This document shows positions 24,462-37,600 of a DNA stretch of 64,000 nucleotides, one piece after another. Source of the stretch: Owenia fusiformis (lineage: Eukaryota; Annelida; Polychaeta; Sabellida; Oweniidae); NCBI GenBank assembly GCA_903813345.2, contig CAIIXF020000001.1, positions 57,305,885 through 57,369,884 on the forward strand. The letters are read 5' to 3'. Below the pieces are notes generated by a model, which did not search any database, was not told the origin of the DNA, and saw only the letters and a list, made by a program, of their open reading frames with translations. Position 1 is the stretch's first letter, and each line of letters begins with the position of its first letter. The translations under genes and the position numbers were made by a program.

Positions 24462-25644
24462 CAGTAGCGTAGCCAGCAATTGGTGACCAGGGGTTCGATT
24501 TTTTGTGCATCCACAAATCTCCCCCTTCATCGGTGTACCTCACATAAAAGTATTTTTTGTACATACAATTTACACCCCTCCAAAAGTTTGGCAACAATTT
24601 GATTTTCTATATTGAAATAGATTTTGGTGAATCTTTTACTGAAAGATATTGAAATCTGGTTGCAAAATCATACATTTTATATAACAATTGTTTAATTGTT
24701 CAATGAAATCCAAATCAAGGGTTAGCATACATTGAGACAACTTTTGTAAAGGGCAAATTACAACATATCTCTAAGGAACATATTTTTAACGAGCTACCAT
24801 TGAAAAATCGTCATTCCCAATTCATCATTCAAAGATATGTCAAATTCTGGCATGCTATTCCCACACTTTTAGATGATTTTTGAAAAGAATCCAAATCAAA
24901 AGAATTTTATCTGCCATTTCATTTTGTAATAGAGGAGTTCATAGTGACCTCATGAACTTACAGTTAGTTTCTGAATACTAGTATATTCAAAAGCAAATAT
25001 TTTTGAAGAATGTAATACTTATTTAATCATGGCGCACAATAAAAGTCGTAATGGCTGCACGAATACTCTCAATTGGTACTGACGATAGAAGTGACAGATG
25101 ACAAATAGTATTGTATTAATGGAATGAAACATAGGCTGAAATTAAAAAAACAAACAAATTGAAATAACAAAATATCCACTGTGCTCTGTAGGCTCTAACA
25201 TTAAACATCTCTCTTAAATTTCAATGCCTTGCAACAAATAAAGAACAACTAATGCTGAAAAACTTATTTGTTGTGCTTTCTTTGAATTGAAAATAAAAAC
25301 TTTGAAAACATTCCATTTTCTATCACAGTTCCGCTGATTTTATCATTAATGACGAGAATCATGAAATGATCCCTATCTCAGCTTATGTGTGCCCCAGCAC
25401 TTTAATATTTTCCAAAGTATTATGACATTCTATTCTTCATGTTACACCTAAGAATGATTCATTATGACCATAGGGATATTTGCCAATACTCAAACCTCTT
25501 CCTTTACTATTTTTTCCTACTGGTCATATAAATTGAATATATGTTTCTGGTTATTGCAATGAATTTTTCCACAAATATTTTTTTGGGAGAAATCCCGACC
25601 GGGGGTTCGTCCGAACCAATCGAACCCCCGGTCCCTACGGCTAT
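24462..25644. mobile_element. About 1.2-kb element with short TIRs
   Basis: The left end is CAGTAGCGTAGCCAG and the right end CCCTACGGCTAT. The hexamer GAATAT flanks both sides (24456-24461 and 25645-25650). Runs of 'gggttcg' and its complement lie near the right end. Ends of the form 'gtagccag/ctacgg' recur in the 31959-32164 element. No intact transposase was seen. Confidence 0.5.
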
Positions 25645-25848
25645 GAATATGATCATGATGGGCAGCTTCAGTTACAAGCAAAAAAGAGGTGTGATTGCAC
25701 TTGCACTGCAGTCAGTATGCAAGACAAATCATTAGTGTCTCCTTTTCTTCTCCTCTTCTGGAAAATGAGAAAGTACAGATCACGACACGGAGAAATATTT
25801 TAGGTCTTCAGAGTCTCAGATTTTTTTTGAACTGATGGGCTTCCAAGA

Positions 25849-26090
25849 TATAAGATCTATTAAAAAAGGTGGCGCGTCGCCAATGTGAGAATGCCAATGT
25901 TTCTGCTATAACTCCAGCAATACTTGTATAATAAGGGTCAATCCGACCTGTTATAAATACTTGTAATTGATGTTATTATCACAAAGCTACTGTCATTGTT
26001 GGTTTTGTAAAATACGTTACCATATGTTATATAAAAGATAATAGAAAATCATAAATTTTGAAGGGTTGGGGAGTGAACAGAGGGGGGAGT
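25849..26090. repeat. Solo arm related to the 20.4-21.0 kb element
   Basis: Begins agatctattaaaaaaggtg and follows the order of the 20431 arm (ctgctataa, acttgtaattgatgtta, a poly-G stretch), with divergence. It is an older or truncated copy between ureF and ureD. Confidence 0.55.
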
Positions 26091-26099
26091 AATGTATGT

Positions 26100-27470
26100 A
26101 TAAGGTATGTGATAAGAGATGTAACTTGATTTTATTTTGAATAACTCCATATGTCCCTATGGGAGTTTAGGGTAGATCATTACTATGGTATTGTCTTTCT
26201 GGTTTTTGCCTCAGAAATTTCAAAATGGCTGCCAACAGGTTGCGTTAATTTTGAGATCTTCTGAAGTATAGCTTTATTATACTCAAAAAGGCAATTTAGG
26301 TGAGATTGCAAATATTGTATCATTTTTTTAATTTTGGCCACATAAAATTTAAAATGGCCGCTGCCATATGTAGAATTTCACAATAATTTTCTGATCTCTT
26401 CAAAGTATGGCTATATTATTCTCAAATTGAAGGAAATTTAGGGCAGATCACTATTTCGGTATTGTTTTCCTGATTTGTGCCTCAGAAAATTCAAATTGTC
26501 TTTATTATTTGTGCCTTTAAATAGTCACCCAAATGCTTTTGAAATTGGGAGAAATTCTGATATATCTCTAATGTTTCCAATGATTATGTTTATATTTTTT
26601 GTGACAAATACAGTTTATATGTTATAGTGTTTGTTGGGATTTGCTACTCCGTGGAGTTGCCATTTTCTAGTTGTTTATGATCATGACTGGACATGGGAAA
26701 TCCTCACTTCAGCAAATCCAGGTGTCATTTATTTATGGTGTGCACTGCAGCCACAGAAACCAAGCCTTCTGTGATGTTTTTCCTCATGGACTCAATATGA
26801 GATATTTTTGACCAAAATAAATAAGATGGTTTGTTTGGGTGGTAATTCTCTATTCGGTTTATTTTATTTATTTATTTGTCATAAAAATACATACAAAACA
26901 TGCAACATGTCACAATCTAGGACACCACAATTAAAATTTGGAAATTACCTTGATTTAATAGGCTACAAGATGAAATGTTTCAGCGACCAGCAGATGCTAA
27001 ATGTTTATTAAAATAGCTAAACACTATTATAATCCTGCTTCTAGCATCTTAGCTTAATATTCAGAGATTCAGGCATGCAGGTATCAGTGATTCTGATCCA
27101 GGTGATTCTTTAGGTCACCAGTGGTCAATAGATTTTTTGGATCAGTATCAAGCTTAAGAGCGCTATTAATATCATTTCAACAAAATGGAATGATGTGTAT
27201 GGGAAATGGGATGTAAGGAGTTTTATATTATAATTCATTTTTCCAAGGGGTGCATCATGGGCATTCAGTAGAAAACCCATGGGTGCATGTACATCTAAAA
27301 AACTCTTACTAGAGCACGTGTAGTTCTTCTTTCCTCCGAGTCTCCTTTTCTTTAACTAGAAATATGCTCTGGTATTCTAGAAAGAAGCTAATGGAAGGCC
27401 ATGATTTCGCATGATACAAAAGGGGGTGTTGTCATATTTTTTCATGAAATTGGATTCAAGGGGTGGAAAA
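26100..27470. other. Intergenic DNA between ureF and ureD, nothing recognised
   Basis: Contains loosely repeated motifs (for example 'aaaatggc...gcc' and 'tagggtagatca/tagggcagatca' at about 26170 and 26440), suggesting a degraded tandem duplication of about 270 bases. No exon was recognised. Confidence 0.35.
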
Positions 27471-27477
27471 TCATCAT

Positions 27478-27660
27478 GTGACCAACCGAAGTGGTGATTG
27501 ACATATTGTTATAGTCTCCAAGTTTTTATGGACAGCAGTTGGTGTTCAGTGCTAGTGCTCGCCGGATGGAGTCTGTAAATATGGCGTCTGTAACATATGG
27601 TGTCTGTAACAAATGGCAGGCAGTGGCATTTTGCGTGTAAATGCCTTGTTTATTTCTGAG
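27478..27660. repeat. Dispersed repeat, copy 1
   Basis: Shares an ordered series of blocks (gtggtga, acatattgttatagt, taacaaatggcagg, aatgcctt) with 36302-36470 in ureD intron 4. It is an interspersed repeat family of about 170-180 bases. Confidence 0.55.
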
Positions 27661-27863
27661 ATGTTGCTTGCTCTTTTTGAAAGAAATTGATACTTTAATA
27701 ACATGCAAAGAATGCCTTGATGTACATTGCACTAATTACAGATGGACTATTAAATAAATGATATTAGTATATTCAATGATGTCAGTATTTGAACAGTTGC
27801 TGAATTCATAAAATCCAAAAATAAACCTTTTTATCATAATGTTGTATATGATCTGAAATTCAA

Positions 27864-28300
27864 TAACCCAGATGCGAGTAGAAATAATCTTGATTTACGT
27901 CATTAAAACTATTAAATTAATTCAGTCAAAGTAATATCATATTTGAAATCTACATGTAAAATTACATCTAGAAATGTTGTTTTAAAAAGTGTTTATCAAC
28001 TTTGAAAAATTAATTTTCTTTGAAAATGTGACTTCTAGCTCGGGGAGATTCTTCATAGACCCCATGCTATAAAATCACAAAAAATGAAATATCTTTTCTC
28101 TTAGTGGACAGATAATATTTTGCTTTGCTGGACATATTTTAATTAGTATAAGTATCAGACACAAAGGGTTATATGAAAATTGAGCCACTTAAATTGATAA
28201 TATTCAAGTTTAAGGGAACTTTCTTATATACCTGCCATGTTAATTGACCCGAATCAGCCACCTGGTGGTGAAACTGGTAACTACCTACTCGCATTTGGGT
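27864..28300. mobile_element. About 440-bp TIR element
   Basis: The left end TAACCCAGATGCGAGTAG and the right end CTACTCGCATTTGGGT are inverted copies. AATTCAA is present on both flanks. It is non-coding. A fragment of the same family lies at about 16329. Confidence 0.6.
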
Positions 28301-29302
28301 AATTCAATCATGCTGCTGTAAACTTATTGAAACCTGAGATTCTTGTCAAGTGATTTTGGGCCAAAGTTGTCAAATGTTAACCCCCCTTGGCAAAAGCTGG
28401 CTACTGGCCTGGTTGTACAAATAAGTTGTCTCTCAGACCTACCAGCTGTGATTGGTTAATGGTATGCACTGTCATCTTCCTACTCATAGCTCCCAATAGA
28501 ATTACTTAATTGTCACTTTTATAAGGTTGGGAGGACAGAATCACAGTCATATATCTAGTCACGTAGTGTTTAACACTGATACTCAAATTATACAATATTC
28601 CTGATAGCCAGTTCACTTGAACTTTATAATGAAGACAATACTGAAGCTGAAATTTCTTTCACTGACTTTCTTTCACTGTTAAATGATTTAAGATCATGAT
28701 TTTAAGTTTCTATTGTCATTTGAATTTATAGTACATGTTTTCTTAAAATTTGCCTTAAAGACATGTTAATGAGACTTCTCCGTGGCATTTTTCTTTATTC
28801 CTTTTTGTTTTGAAATTTTTTACACCATAACATTAACTAACTACTCAATATGCAACTTTTCACCACGTAGAATTTTAAAATATTAAGTTTGAAAATTCCA
28901 TTTTTATAATGGAGCTCAATGGGAAAAATAACATAATTTGGATTATTTTCAAACGTAGCGGCGCGATTTTCTTGAAATTGACAGATATAATAAATATTGG
29001 TAAGACGAAATGTTTGAAGAAAAATGAAGAAAATTCACTGTCCTGGTTATGCAAAATATAGAAAAACGTGAAATAATCATAAAAACCTTTAAAATAGATT
29101 GAAGGGGGTGATATTCATTTTAATGTGCCTTTCACTACTACAGGGTAACCATAGTTTTGGTAATGGTTTACTGATTTTAAAAGCATATCTTCCAGCATGT
29201 GTATCAAGCGGAAGTAATACAATAAGTGAGTTATCATTAATTGGAATGGTATTATCATATTCCTTAGCAATGATGACAAAAAGGTAAAATCAATCATATC
29301 AC

Positions 29303-29568
29303 CAGGGGCGGATCTAGGAACCAACAAGGGGGGGGCCCAAATTTCAGGTCTGAGAAAAAAACGTGCGCGCGTGCGCGAAAAAAAATGTTGGGCCCCTAAA
29401 ATCCCAAAGTGGGCCCAAATTTTGAAAATTTGAGGCCCATTTTCTTCAAAATTTGACCTGAAATTAAAAAATAAGGCCTTAAAAGGCCCAGTAATGACCA
29501 AAAAGGCCCACTTTTTGGGGCCTGAAGGCCTTGTTTGGCCCAGCCCCCCCCCCCCTAATCCGCCAGTG
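29303..29568. mobile_element. hAT-like MITE, GGCC-rich interior
   Basis: The left end is CAGGGGCGGATCTAGG, and the right end read on the other strand is CACTGGCGGATTAGG. TATCAC occurs on both flanks. The interior is rich in 'ggccc' and homopolymer runs. A related copy in opposite orientation lies at about 51058-51301. Confidence 0.6.
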
Positions 29569-30519
29569 TATCACATACTAGTTCTTACCATCAAATCGAT
29601 CTGTTATAATGCATATTAAACAATATAGCAGTAGATCTTCAAATTCAAGAATTGAGCTAAATTGTAAGACAATAGATAAATTGCTAATCTCTCTGTATAA
29701 TCCCTTTCTCTGAATCATACTAAATTATAATATTTCGGTATGCTTATTTTAGCTGCTGTAGTTTAGGTCACTTGATGAGATATTCAGTAACATGCTGTCA
29801 CTAGAGACAAAACTTGACACTAAATAATCACTCGAAATAAAGATATGAATTCTTCATATTTTCTTGAAAATTAGCATTTAAAGCTTTTCAATGCAATCAT
29901 GAATTTAGTGATCTGACCATTAAAAAACTTTTCAGGGGGAATATTTTGTCCACCTGTAGCCCTTAGGTGTATCATCTTTTTCTAGCCATATTTTCCTAGG
30001 CCTGCTGGAATACCTATTTCAGTGTGCAAGTTTAGCATTGTTTTCCCATTGATCATTTGAGTTCTCATGTCAATAAATGGATATAAAAATGTAGTTTATT
30101 TTATTGTAAAAATCAAAAATAAAACAAGGTTTGGTCAGGAAGGGAACAGGTGAAATCATTGGGATATATGAATTAATTAATTATAAGTTAGAAACATATT
30201 CATGTTTCTACATCATGATAAACCATGCCATCTCAAATCTTCTCAGCCCTGAGAGTTTCAGGTGAAACAGAAAGATGCTATGAGTATCAGAATGATGTTT
30301 CTACAATTTAGAGAAACCCTGTGTATTATTCTACTGTGCATGGTTATACCCATGCAAAATATTACAAAATGTTATTTACTTATTATCATAATTCAATGTG
30401 ACAATATCAGTCTTATCTTCAAATTTGTATATAATAGTTTATTACGTTGATAGTATTAGATGTTGATTTTGCAAAGCTAATTCTACAATATGTACAGAAA
30501 CATATATGTAAGGGTGCAA

Positions 30520-30719
30520 GTACAGGGCTGTCAACTTGGGACCACCTAATATGAGTGACTTCAAAATGTTGGACACCTAAGTCCAAATCTGAACACTTTT
30601 GTCCAAATTTTGAACACCTTTGGCCAACTTTTAAACACCTTTGGTCAAAGTTTGAGCACCTTTGCCAAACTTTGAACACCTCAAATTTTTCGCGCTCGCT
30701 ACGCTCGCGTTCTCGTCGA

Positions 30720-30755
<36 letters not shown>

Positions 30756-31034
30756 AGGTACGAAAAATTTCCAATGAACATGCGTGACACATACGGGATT
30801 CGCGTGACAAATCCGAACAAATTGCGTTCGTTTTTTTCCGGCGTTCGTATTTTTACCGTATCGTAAACATATTTCGAAAAAATTTCTACAGAAATATTTT
30901 TGCTTGACAATTACCAGGTAAAATGCGTATTTTGCGTGACATTTTCTGTCACGCAAAAAAAACTGGCGTGACTTCAAATTCTTCAGCAAATGCGTGACAA
31001 ATACGCAAATTGCGGGACAGTTGACAGGCCTGCA
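30520..31034. mobile_element. hAT-like MITE carrying a minisatellite and poly-G tract
   Basis: The ends are CAGGGCTGTCAACTT and its imperfect complement AGTTGACAGGCCTG, and CAAGTA is present on both flanks. Inside are about five copies of a unit near 30 bases around 'tttggccaacttttgaacacc' (30590-30685), a palindromic cgcgctcgctacgctcgcg, and an uninterrupted run of 34 G (30721-30754). It lies in the ureF-ureD intergenic region about 600 bases before the ureD start. Confidence 0.65.
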
Positions 31035-31628
31035 AGTATGTAGATGTAGTTTTCTATGCAATGATTATATACAGGCTGCTTATTCATTGTTACTGCGAAT
31101 TCCAAAAGCTTCCAAATTGTGTGGAATAGAGCATGCAATGTTTTTCAGTTTCAAGCAGGTTTTAGTACATTCAGACCAATTGCATTTTCAGATTTATTCA
31201 TTTCATGATTATGTAATACTGACCTACTTATCTGCTTAACATGTGTTTAATCATTGAAGGGATTAACCTTGAATGACCTTAATCTATTATACAATATAGG
31301 TATAGCCACTTGGCCTTGTGACATAAATTTTCATTCGTTGAGAGAGACAATCCCCCATGCCATGAATCAATCACATCACAGTAAAACTTATCTAATCTGA
31401 AAACTATTGCGACCAGCCGAAAGTGTTTGTATTGGCAGGGTTTGCAAATTAAATATAGGAAAAGGGAATACATTGAGAGTTGTTCAGATTAGGAAGGTGT
31501 TTGAATATTACTATAAATATTTAAATTGATCAAATAGTAAACATTTATTCTCAGCTAGAGCTGCCTGCACGTTGTTTCATACCTGAGCCGGACTAACATA
31601 ATTTGAACTATTATTTTTATCAAGGCAA
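31035..31628 (+). promoter_or_regulatory. ureD upstream region
   Basis: Unique AT-rich sequence between the MITE and the ureD start codon, which must hold the 5' UTR and possibly the promoter. An in-frame TAA about 30 bases before the ATG rules out N-terminal extension. No TATA or CpG-island signature was recognised. Confidence 0.35.
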
Positions 31629-34600
31629 ATGGCAGACAATGCTAATGGCTTGCCTGATATGAGAGAGGCAACAAATGGGCTGGTGATTTTAGAACCCCGG
31701 AGAAAGCCTACATGCTCATTGGAAAAATTAGAATTTGTGAAGACATCTGCAACAACAATCAAGTTCACATATCCAGTAAGTCTATTTTTCATACTTTCAC
31801 TTAAATTGATGTTTTGGGGACTTGCTTGTTACATAAATAACAAAAGAAAGCATATGTTGCAGTTTATATTTTATTTGCACCCCAAAAGAGCAACAACACG
31901 TTATACACAATTATGCAAGTTGGGCTTAAAAGATTTTAATCTGTCTCTATATTACAGTCAGGCCCGTAGCCAGGATTTGCCAAGGGGGGGTTCACTTTTT
32001 GGAAAATTCCAGGGGGGGTTCACTTTTGACAATTTGGGTCCAAAAAGGGCCAAAATCACCTAAAAAGTGATCAGAATGGTGAAAAACTGCATGATTTTGA
32101 AAGAATTTTTGGCCAAGGGGGGGGTTCGCCCGAACCATGCGAACCCCTCCTGGCTACGGGCCTGACAGTGTTATGATATTTTGGTTATGCTGATTATTAC
32201 CAATACGAGATGTCATGTTTTATAATAGTCACATAATTTGACTATCATATGTCATGTTGTTAGTATTTGTTACACTACAAAATGTCATGTTTCACTTATA
32301 TAAAATGGCATGTTGTTTCACATAATTAAATGTAATATGTCATGCTGTTTCAGTAATGTCATGTTGTTTCACTAATATAATATGTCATGCTATTTCACTC
32401 ATATAATATGTCATGTTGTTTCACTAATATAATATGTCATGCTGTTTCACTCATATGTCATGTTGTTTCACTAATATAAAATGTCATGTTGTTTCACTAA
32501 TATAATATGTCATTTTGTTTCACGAATATAATATGGCATTTTGTCATGTTGTTTCACTAATATAATATGTTGTGTTGTTTCGCTAATATAATATGTCATG
32601 TTGTTTCACTAATATAATATGTCATTTTGTCATGTTGTTTCACTAATATAATATGTCATTTTGTTTCACTAATATAATATGTCATTTTGTCATGTTGTTT
32701 CACTAATATAATATGTCATTTTGCCATGTTGTTTCACTAATATAATATGTCATGTTGTTTCACTAATATAATATGTTGTGTTGTTTCGCTAATATAATAT
32801 GTCATGTTGTTTCACTAATATGATATGTCATTTTGCCATGTTGTTTCACTAATACAATATGTCATGTTGTTTCACTAATACAATATGTCATGTTGTTTCA
32901 CTTACACAATATGTCATTTTGTCATGTTGTTTCACTAATACAATATGTCATGTTGTTTCACTAATATAATATGTCATTTTGCCATGTTGTTTCACTAATA
33001 CAATATGTCATGTTGTTTCACTAATACAATATGTCATGTTGTTTCACTTATACAATATGTCATTTTGTCATGTTGTTTCACTAATATAATATGTCATGTT
33101 GTATCACAAATATAATATGTCATTTTGTCATGTTGCTTCACTAATACAATATGTCATGTTGTTTCATTAATATAATATGGTATTTTCTTTCACTAATATA
33201 ATGTCACTGTTGTTTAATTTCAGTTGAAAGTGTTGATACCAGACCATGCTGGGTGCACCAACTGTGCCTGGATCTACCCGATAACCTATGGGGGAGGTCT
33301 AGTAAGTGGAGATGAGATCAGCCTAGAGGTACAAGTCAAGCCATTCTGCGCTGCTCTTATTACAACTCAAGCCTCTACCAAGGTACAGTACTTGAGTGAC
33401 TAAAGATGGAGATGGAACATTTCAACAGTTCGCGCTTAGTGATAATTATTATGCTTTTACTACGGGTCAACTTCTTTAGCTTAATATGTGTCACATCTGC
33501 CATTTTACTATCATGTACAGAAACTAAATACTTCCCCATGCTTTTATGTCGAGAAATTAAATACAATGTTTAACTCATGGTCTTTTGACAATTTACTGAA
33601 TAAGGTGGCCCTGGCTCCCGGGAGGTGGCTGTCCTGGGGCCGGTGGCCATTTTGTAAAATTATGACCATTTTTATTTGTGCAATATTACACTTTATGCAA
33701 AAATGGAGTGATTAGAATTTGTTGTTGTTTTATATTTTTACATCATTATGAGATCTGATGGCTGACAGTTTTGTCTGACTCAACAATATGTTTTAATGTG
33801 ATTTGCTGTGCCCTTAGTATATTGGATTGTCAATTGATTATTTGATGTATCATGTTATTCAATGGTTCTTAGGTATACCACAGTGAAGACAACAAGCCGT
33901 GTGTACAGAGATTCAAATACTCAGTTGCTGACAAGTCTTTATTGTGTGTCCTCCCAGACCCCATAGTGTGCTACAAGGAGGCCATATATAAGCAGAGTCA
34001 GAGGATAGAGTTGTCTCCCCTGGGCAACCTGGTGCTATTGGATTGGCTCACAGCTGGGAGGACTGCTAGAGGGGAAATCTGGCAGTTTACAAAGTTTGTT
34101 TCAAGTTTATCTTACACACTCAATTTCAAATTTTCTTTTTTCCATTGTTGATTACTATATTTCTTTTTTTCAAAATATTTCTTTTTCTTCTAATTTTAAT
34201 TTTTTTCCCCAATTATCATGATTCATACTTTATACATTTACATACACATTTATACTTACTCCTATATAAAAATAAGGACTTAAAAATTTTAAAGCTTCCA
34301 AATGTAAGTGAAAAAATGATTTTTGTATTTGGAGGTACGACAGTTGTAATGAGATTGTAATTGATGGAAGACTACGGTTCAAAGACTCTGTTTCTCTAGA
34401 AGAAACTGACAATTTATCTATTGCAGAGGCTGTTGGAGGTTTTCAGGTAGGAATGCATAAGATGGCAATACACATAATGATCATTACTAGTGTTGTAACT
34501 CACAGAGATTTTTGGAATTGAGTAATTTGTGTGATTTTGAGTCTGAGATCAATTCACGATTTTTTTTCAAAAAAATAAACAAGAAAAAGCTTACCATTGC

Positions 34601-37600
34601 ATGTCCTACATTTGCTTTTAATCCATTTTTCAATGCTGTTCACCCCACAATGCCCTAGGTACCTTAGGTATATCACGAGTTGTCCATTAATGAACCAATT
34701 CAAAGTAGATACTTATGATTTTTTGCATCTGTCAGCATCGATAATTTTGATTTCATTTCCGGTTCTATGGACTGACTATGGACTGAATGAATAATGAAAT
34801 TAAAAAAACAAACTCTAAAATATATCGTTTAAATTAGATTTATTACTCATATTCATTTAAATAAAAATGAATAATACATGGCACAATCATTTGTACATAG
34901 TTTGACATTCAGTTTGTGAGAAAAAAACAATGCATTTGATGTCATTTGATTCGCTGTAGAATTGCAAATACGAATACAAATTCGCAAATCTCAAACTTGT
35001 GGAATAATTTGCAAAATCTGAACTCCTAATTAAGATAAATTCTATTGCACCTTGGCGAGATGATTCGGAGATTTAAAATGAGTACTTATCTACACCACTG
35101 ATCATTACACACTTTCAGATATACCTAGGGACACATCTAACTAGAGATGAGTCAACTTGATTTCTATAAAGTCAGACTGACAATTCTGCCTTATTTGATG
35201 CTTTGATATTTATAGATTAATTAAACAATAATTTTGAAAAGGCGGACGTAACCCTTTTCAATTCAATAAGTTGGTTTGACACTAGTTTTAAGTACTTAGC
35301 TGATAAGAGATAACGGGAAGGTGTGTGACTTAATTCTCAATGTTCATTTGTTCTTATAAATAGACATATCTCTAATAGGCCTTCAACACAAATTGAAAAA
35401 CATTAATTGATTTTGATATGGGACTGAAGACACTAAACTTTAGATGTGTCTGCAGGTTTCGAACTAGAAGAAATAACAAGAACCTTGCAGTGTCAATTTA
35501 GGTCCATTCAGAATGATAAGCAATGTGATATCAAGGTTGGGTTTTGAATACACACAGACAGTGTGGGATCTCCACAAACTTAACTATCACTTGGAATAGA
35601 GCCTGAGACAAGAGAGACTCTCATAAGGCAGAATGGGACACAGACGAAACAAATAAAGTGACAAGTATTATTTATTGGCACAATCACTCAGGTCATCTGG
35701 TCAATGTGTCTTTTAGTACAAGGCCACCTTAATTTGGTGCTCCTGAGGTCAACAATCAAGCAGATCAAATACACTACTCACGATTCAATCCAGATATAAT
35801 CCCAACGTATTTTTGTACAAATGTAAAATTTGATTAGATTTGTTTTCTATTTCCCTGACATTAAGTTAAATCTGGTTCCACAAATTGCTTTTGATAACTA
35901 GAACGTTCTAGGATAGGTCCGAAGCTTGATTAAGCAAGATGAATTGAACCTACCTGACACAATTACGATTTACAAGCCATTAAACAGGATATTTAAGTCA
36001 AGTCAACTTGACTTTAGGTCAATGTGCAGTTTAAATAATTTAGCATGCCCTCATAAATATCCATTCTCTCTCTTTATTTGTTAAAAGATATTTATTTATA
36101 ACAAAGTTCATATGTTACACAAATCTTTTAAAATGTAAGGTCTACTTTCTGGAAAAAGATAATGCAGTAACTCTTCTTAGCACACATTTCCATATTCATT
36201 GTATTGTATATTGTAACTTTTCTTTATTTTGACATTAAGTGGCTTTGGGAATTGATTTTGAGCATTGACATTGATAGTGAGAATGAATTTTTGTTATTTA
36301 TTATGTCACAAACCAGAAGTGGTGACATATTGTTATAGTCCCCAACATTTTTGTGGTTGGTCTTTGGTGGTTCGCATTCAGTGTGTGTAACAAATGGCAG
36401 GTGGTTACATTATGTATGTTAATGCCTTCTTGAGCATTTAGTTTGACGATTCACATAAGGCATGTTTCGGTACTCAACTCTATGTTCAATTTGGACTAAT
36501 CTTTCGCTAATTATATGCCTTGTAAAACATTATATATAAATTGCTTGTTCGATTCATAAAAAGTTAGTACATGTAATTGAATCGTAATACTGTATGGATT
36601 TCATTTTTTAGAAATCAAGAACCATACTAAAACAACAGCTGATAATGAAACAATGACTGTAACATTTTCCAGGCCATAGCCCTATGTGTGCTACTAGGAC
36701 CTCAGCTGGAGACATTCACAGAGAACCTTCTGCGCACTATTGGAAGGTCAAAGTCATTTGGGGAAGCATACATCTCGAACACAATAGTCAGTATCTCCCC
36801 ACTAAGTTATGACACGAGGGAGGATGTGGTGAAAGGCTGTATTATACGCATAGGGGCCAACACTACCACAGAGGTAAGTTCAGTTCCCAATAAGTTATCT
36901 TGATGATCTTTTGGCTCATTTGTTCATCCATACATCTATTCTATCTGCAAATTTTACACAAATGAAAAACAAGCATTCGTTTGAACTGATTCTTATATCC
37001 TTCTTATAGGGGTCCATGCTGTTAAATCATACCATTGGTCCCAGCCCCAATGTTTGCCTCATTTGAGATACATTTTTCATCTTCAAAAATTATAGTATAA
37101 TTCTAATACTTATCAAATCAAATCATAAATTGCATAAGTTTTTTGGCACTAACTGCATATCTTGATGACTTGAAGTCATGATAATTAAAAAATATAAAAT
37201 CAAATCTTTTCTGTAAGATTCATCTAATGCTTTTCCACTTGTATAATCATAAATGGATTCAACGGCATTAATGTTGTATGAGAAATTTTACTTAGCAAAC
37301 TCTTAAACACTCAAACCAGATTTATAAGCTAAGTTTTTGTTAATATAAACAGTGTTGATACATTCACATTTTAGATGCAATACAATGTATATTTCAGAAA
37401 TATTAGTTTTATGTGCACTTTGCAGTAAAAGGACGATTCTCGGTTTGGAGAACGAAGTTCATCAATCTAAATGAGCATTATCCTTGCTTCGGACAAATTT
37501 GATTTTTTTACATAATATAGATTTGAATGTCTTCTTTTGAATAGTTATAATTTAATTTGGGTAATATTTCTGGATTTTTCGCAAAAAAAGATTAGCGCAG

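Noticed and set aside
29115-29501. 128-codon minus-strand ORF
   Set aside because: It runs through the GGCC-rich hAT-like element; the residues reflect low-complexity DNA.
30419-31061. ORFs of 103-163 codons with poly-Pro or poly-Gly runs
   Set aside because: They are translations of the 34-G tract and the tandem repeats of a MITE. The frames on both strands are equally open and have no gene-like composition elsewhere.
31577-31792. Minus-strand ORF opposite ureD exon 1
   Set aside because: It is antisense to a well-supported coding exon with a clear donor and a UreD-like continuation.
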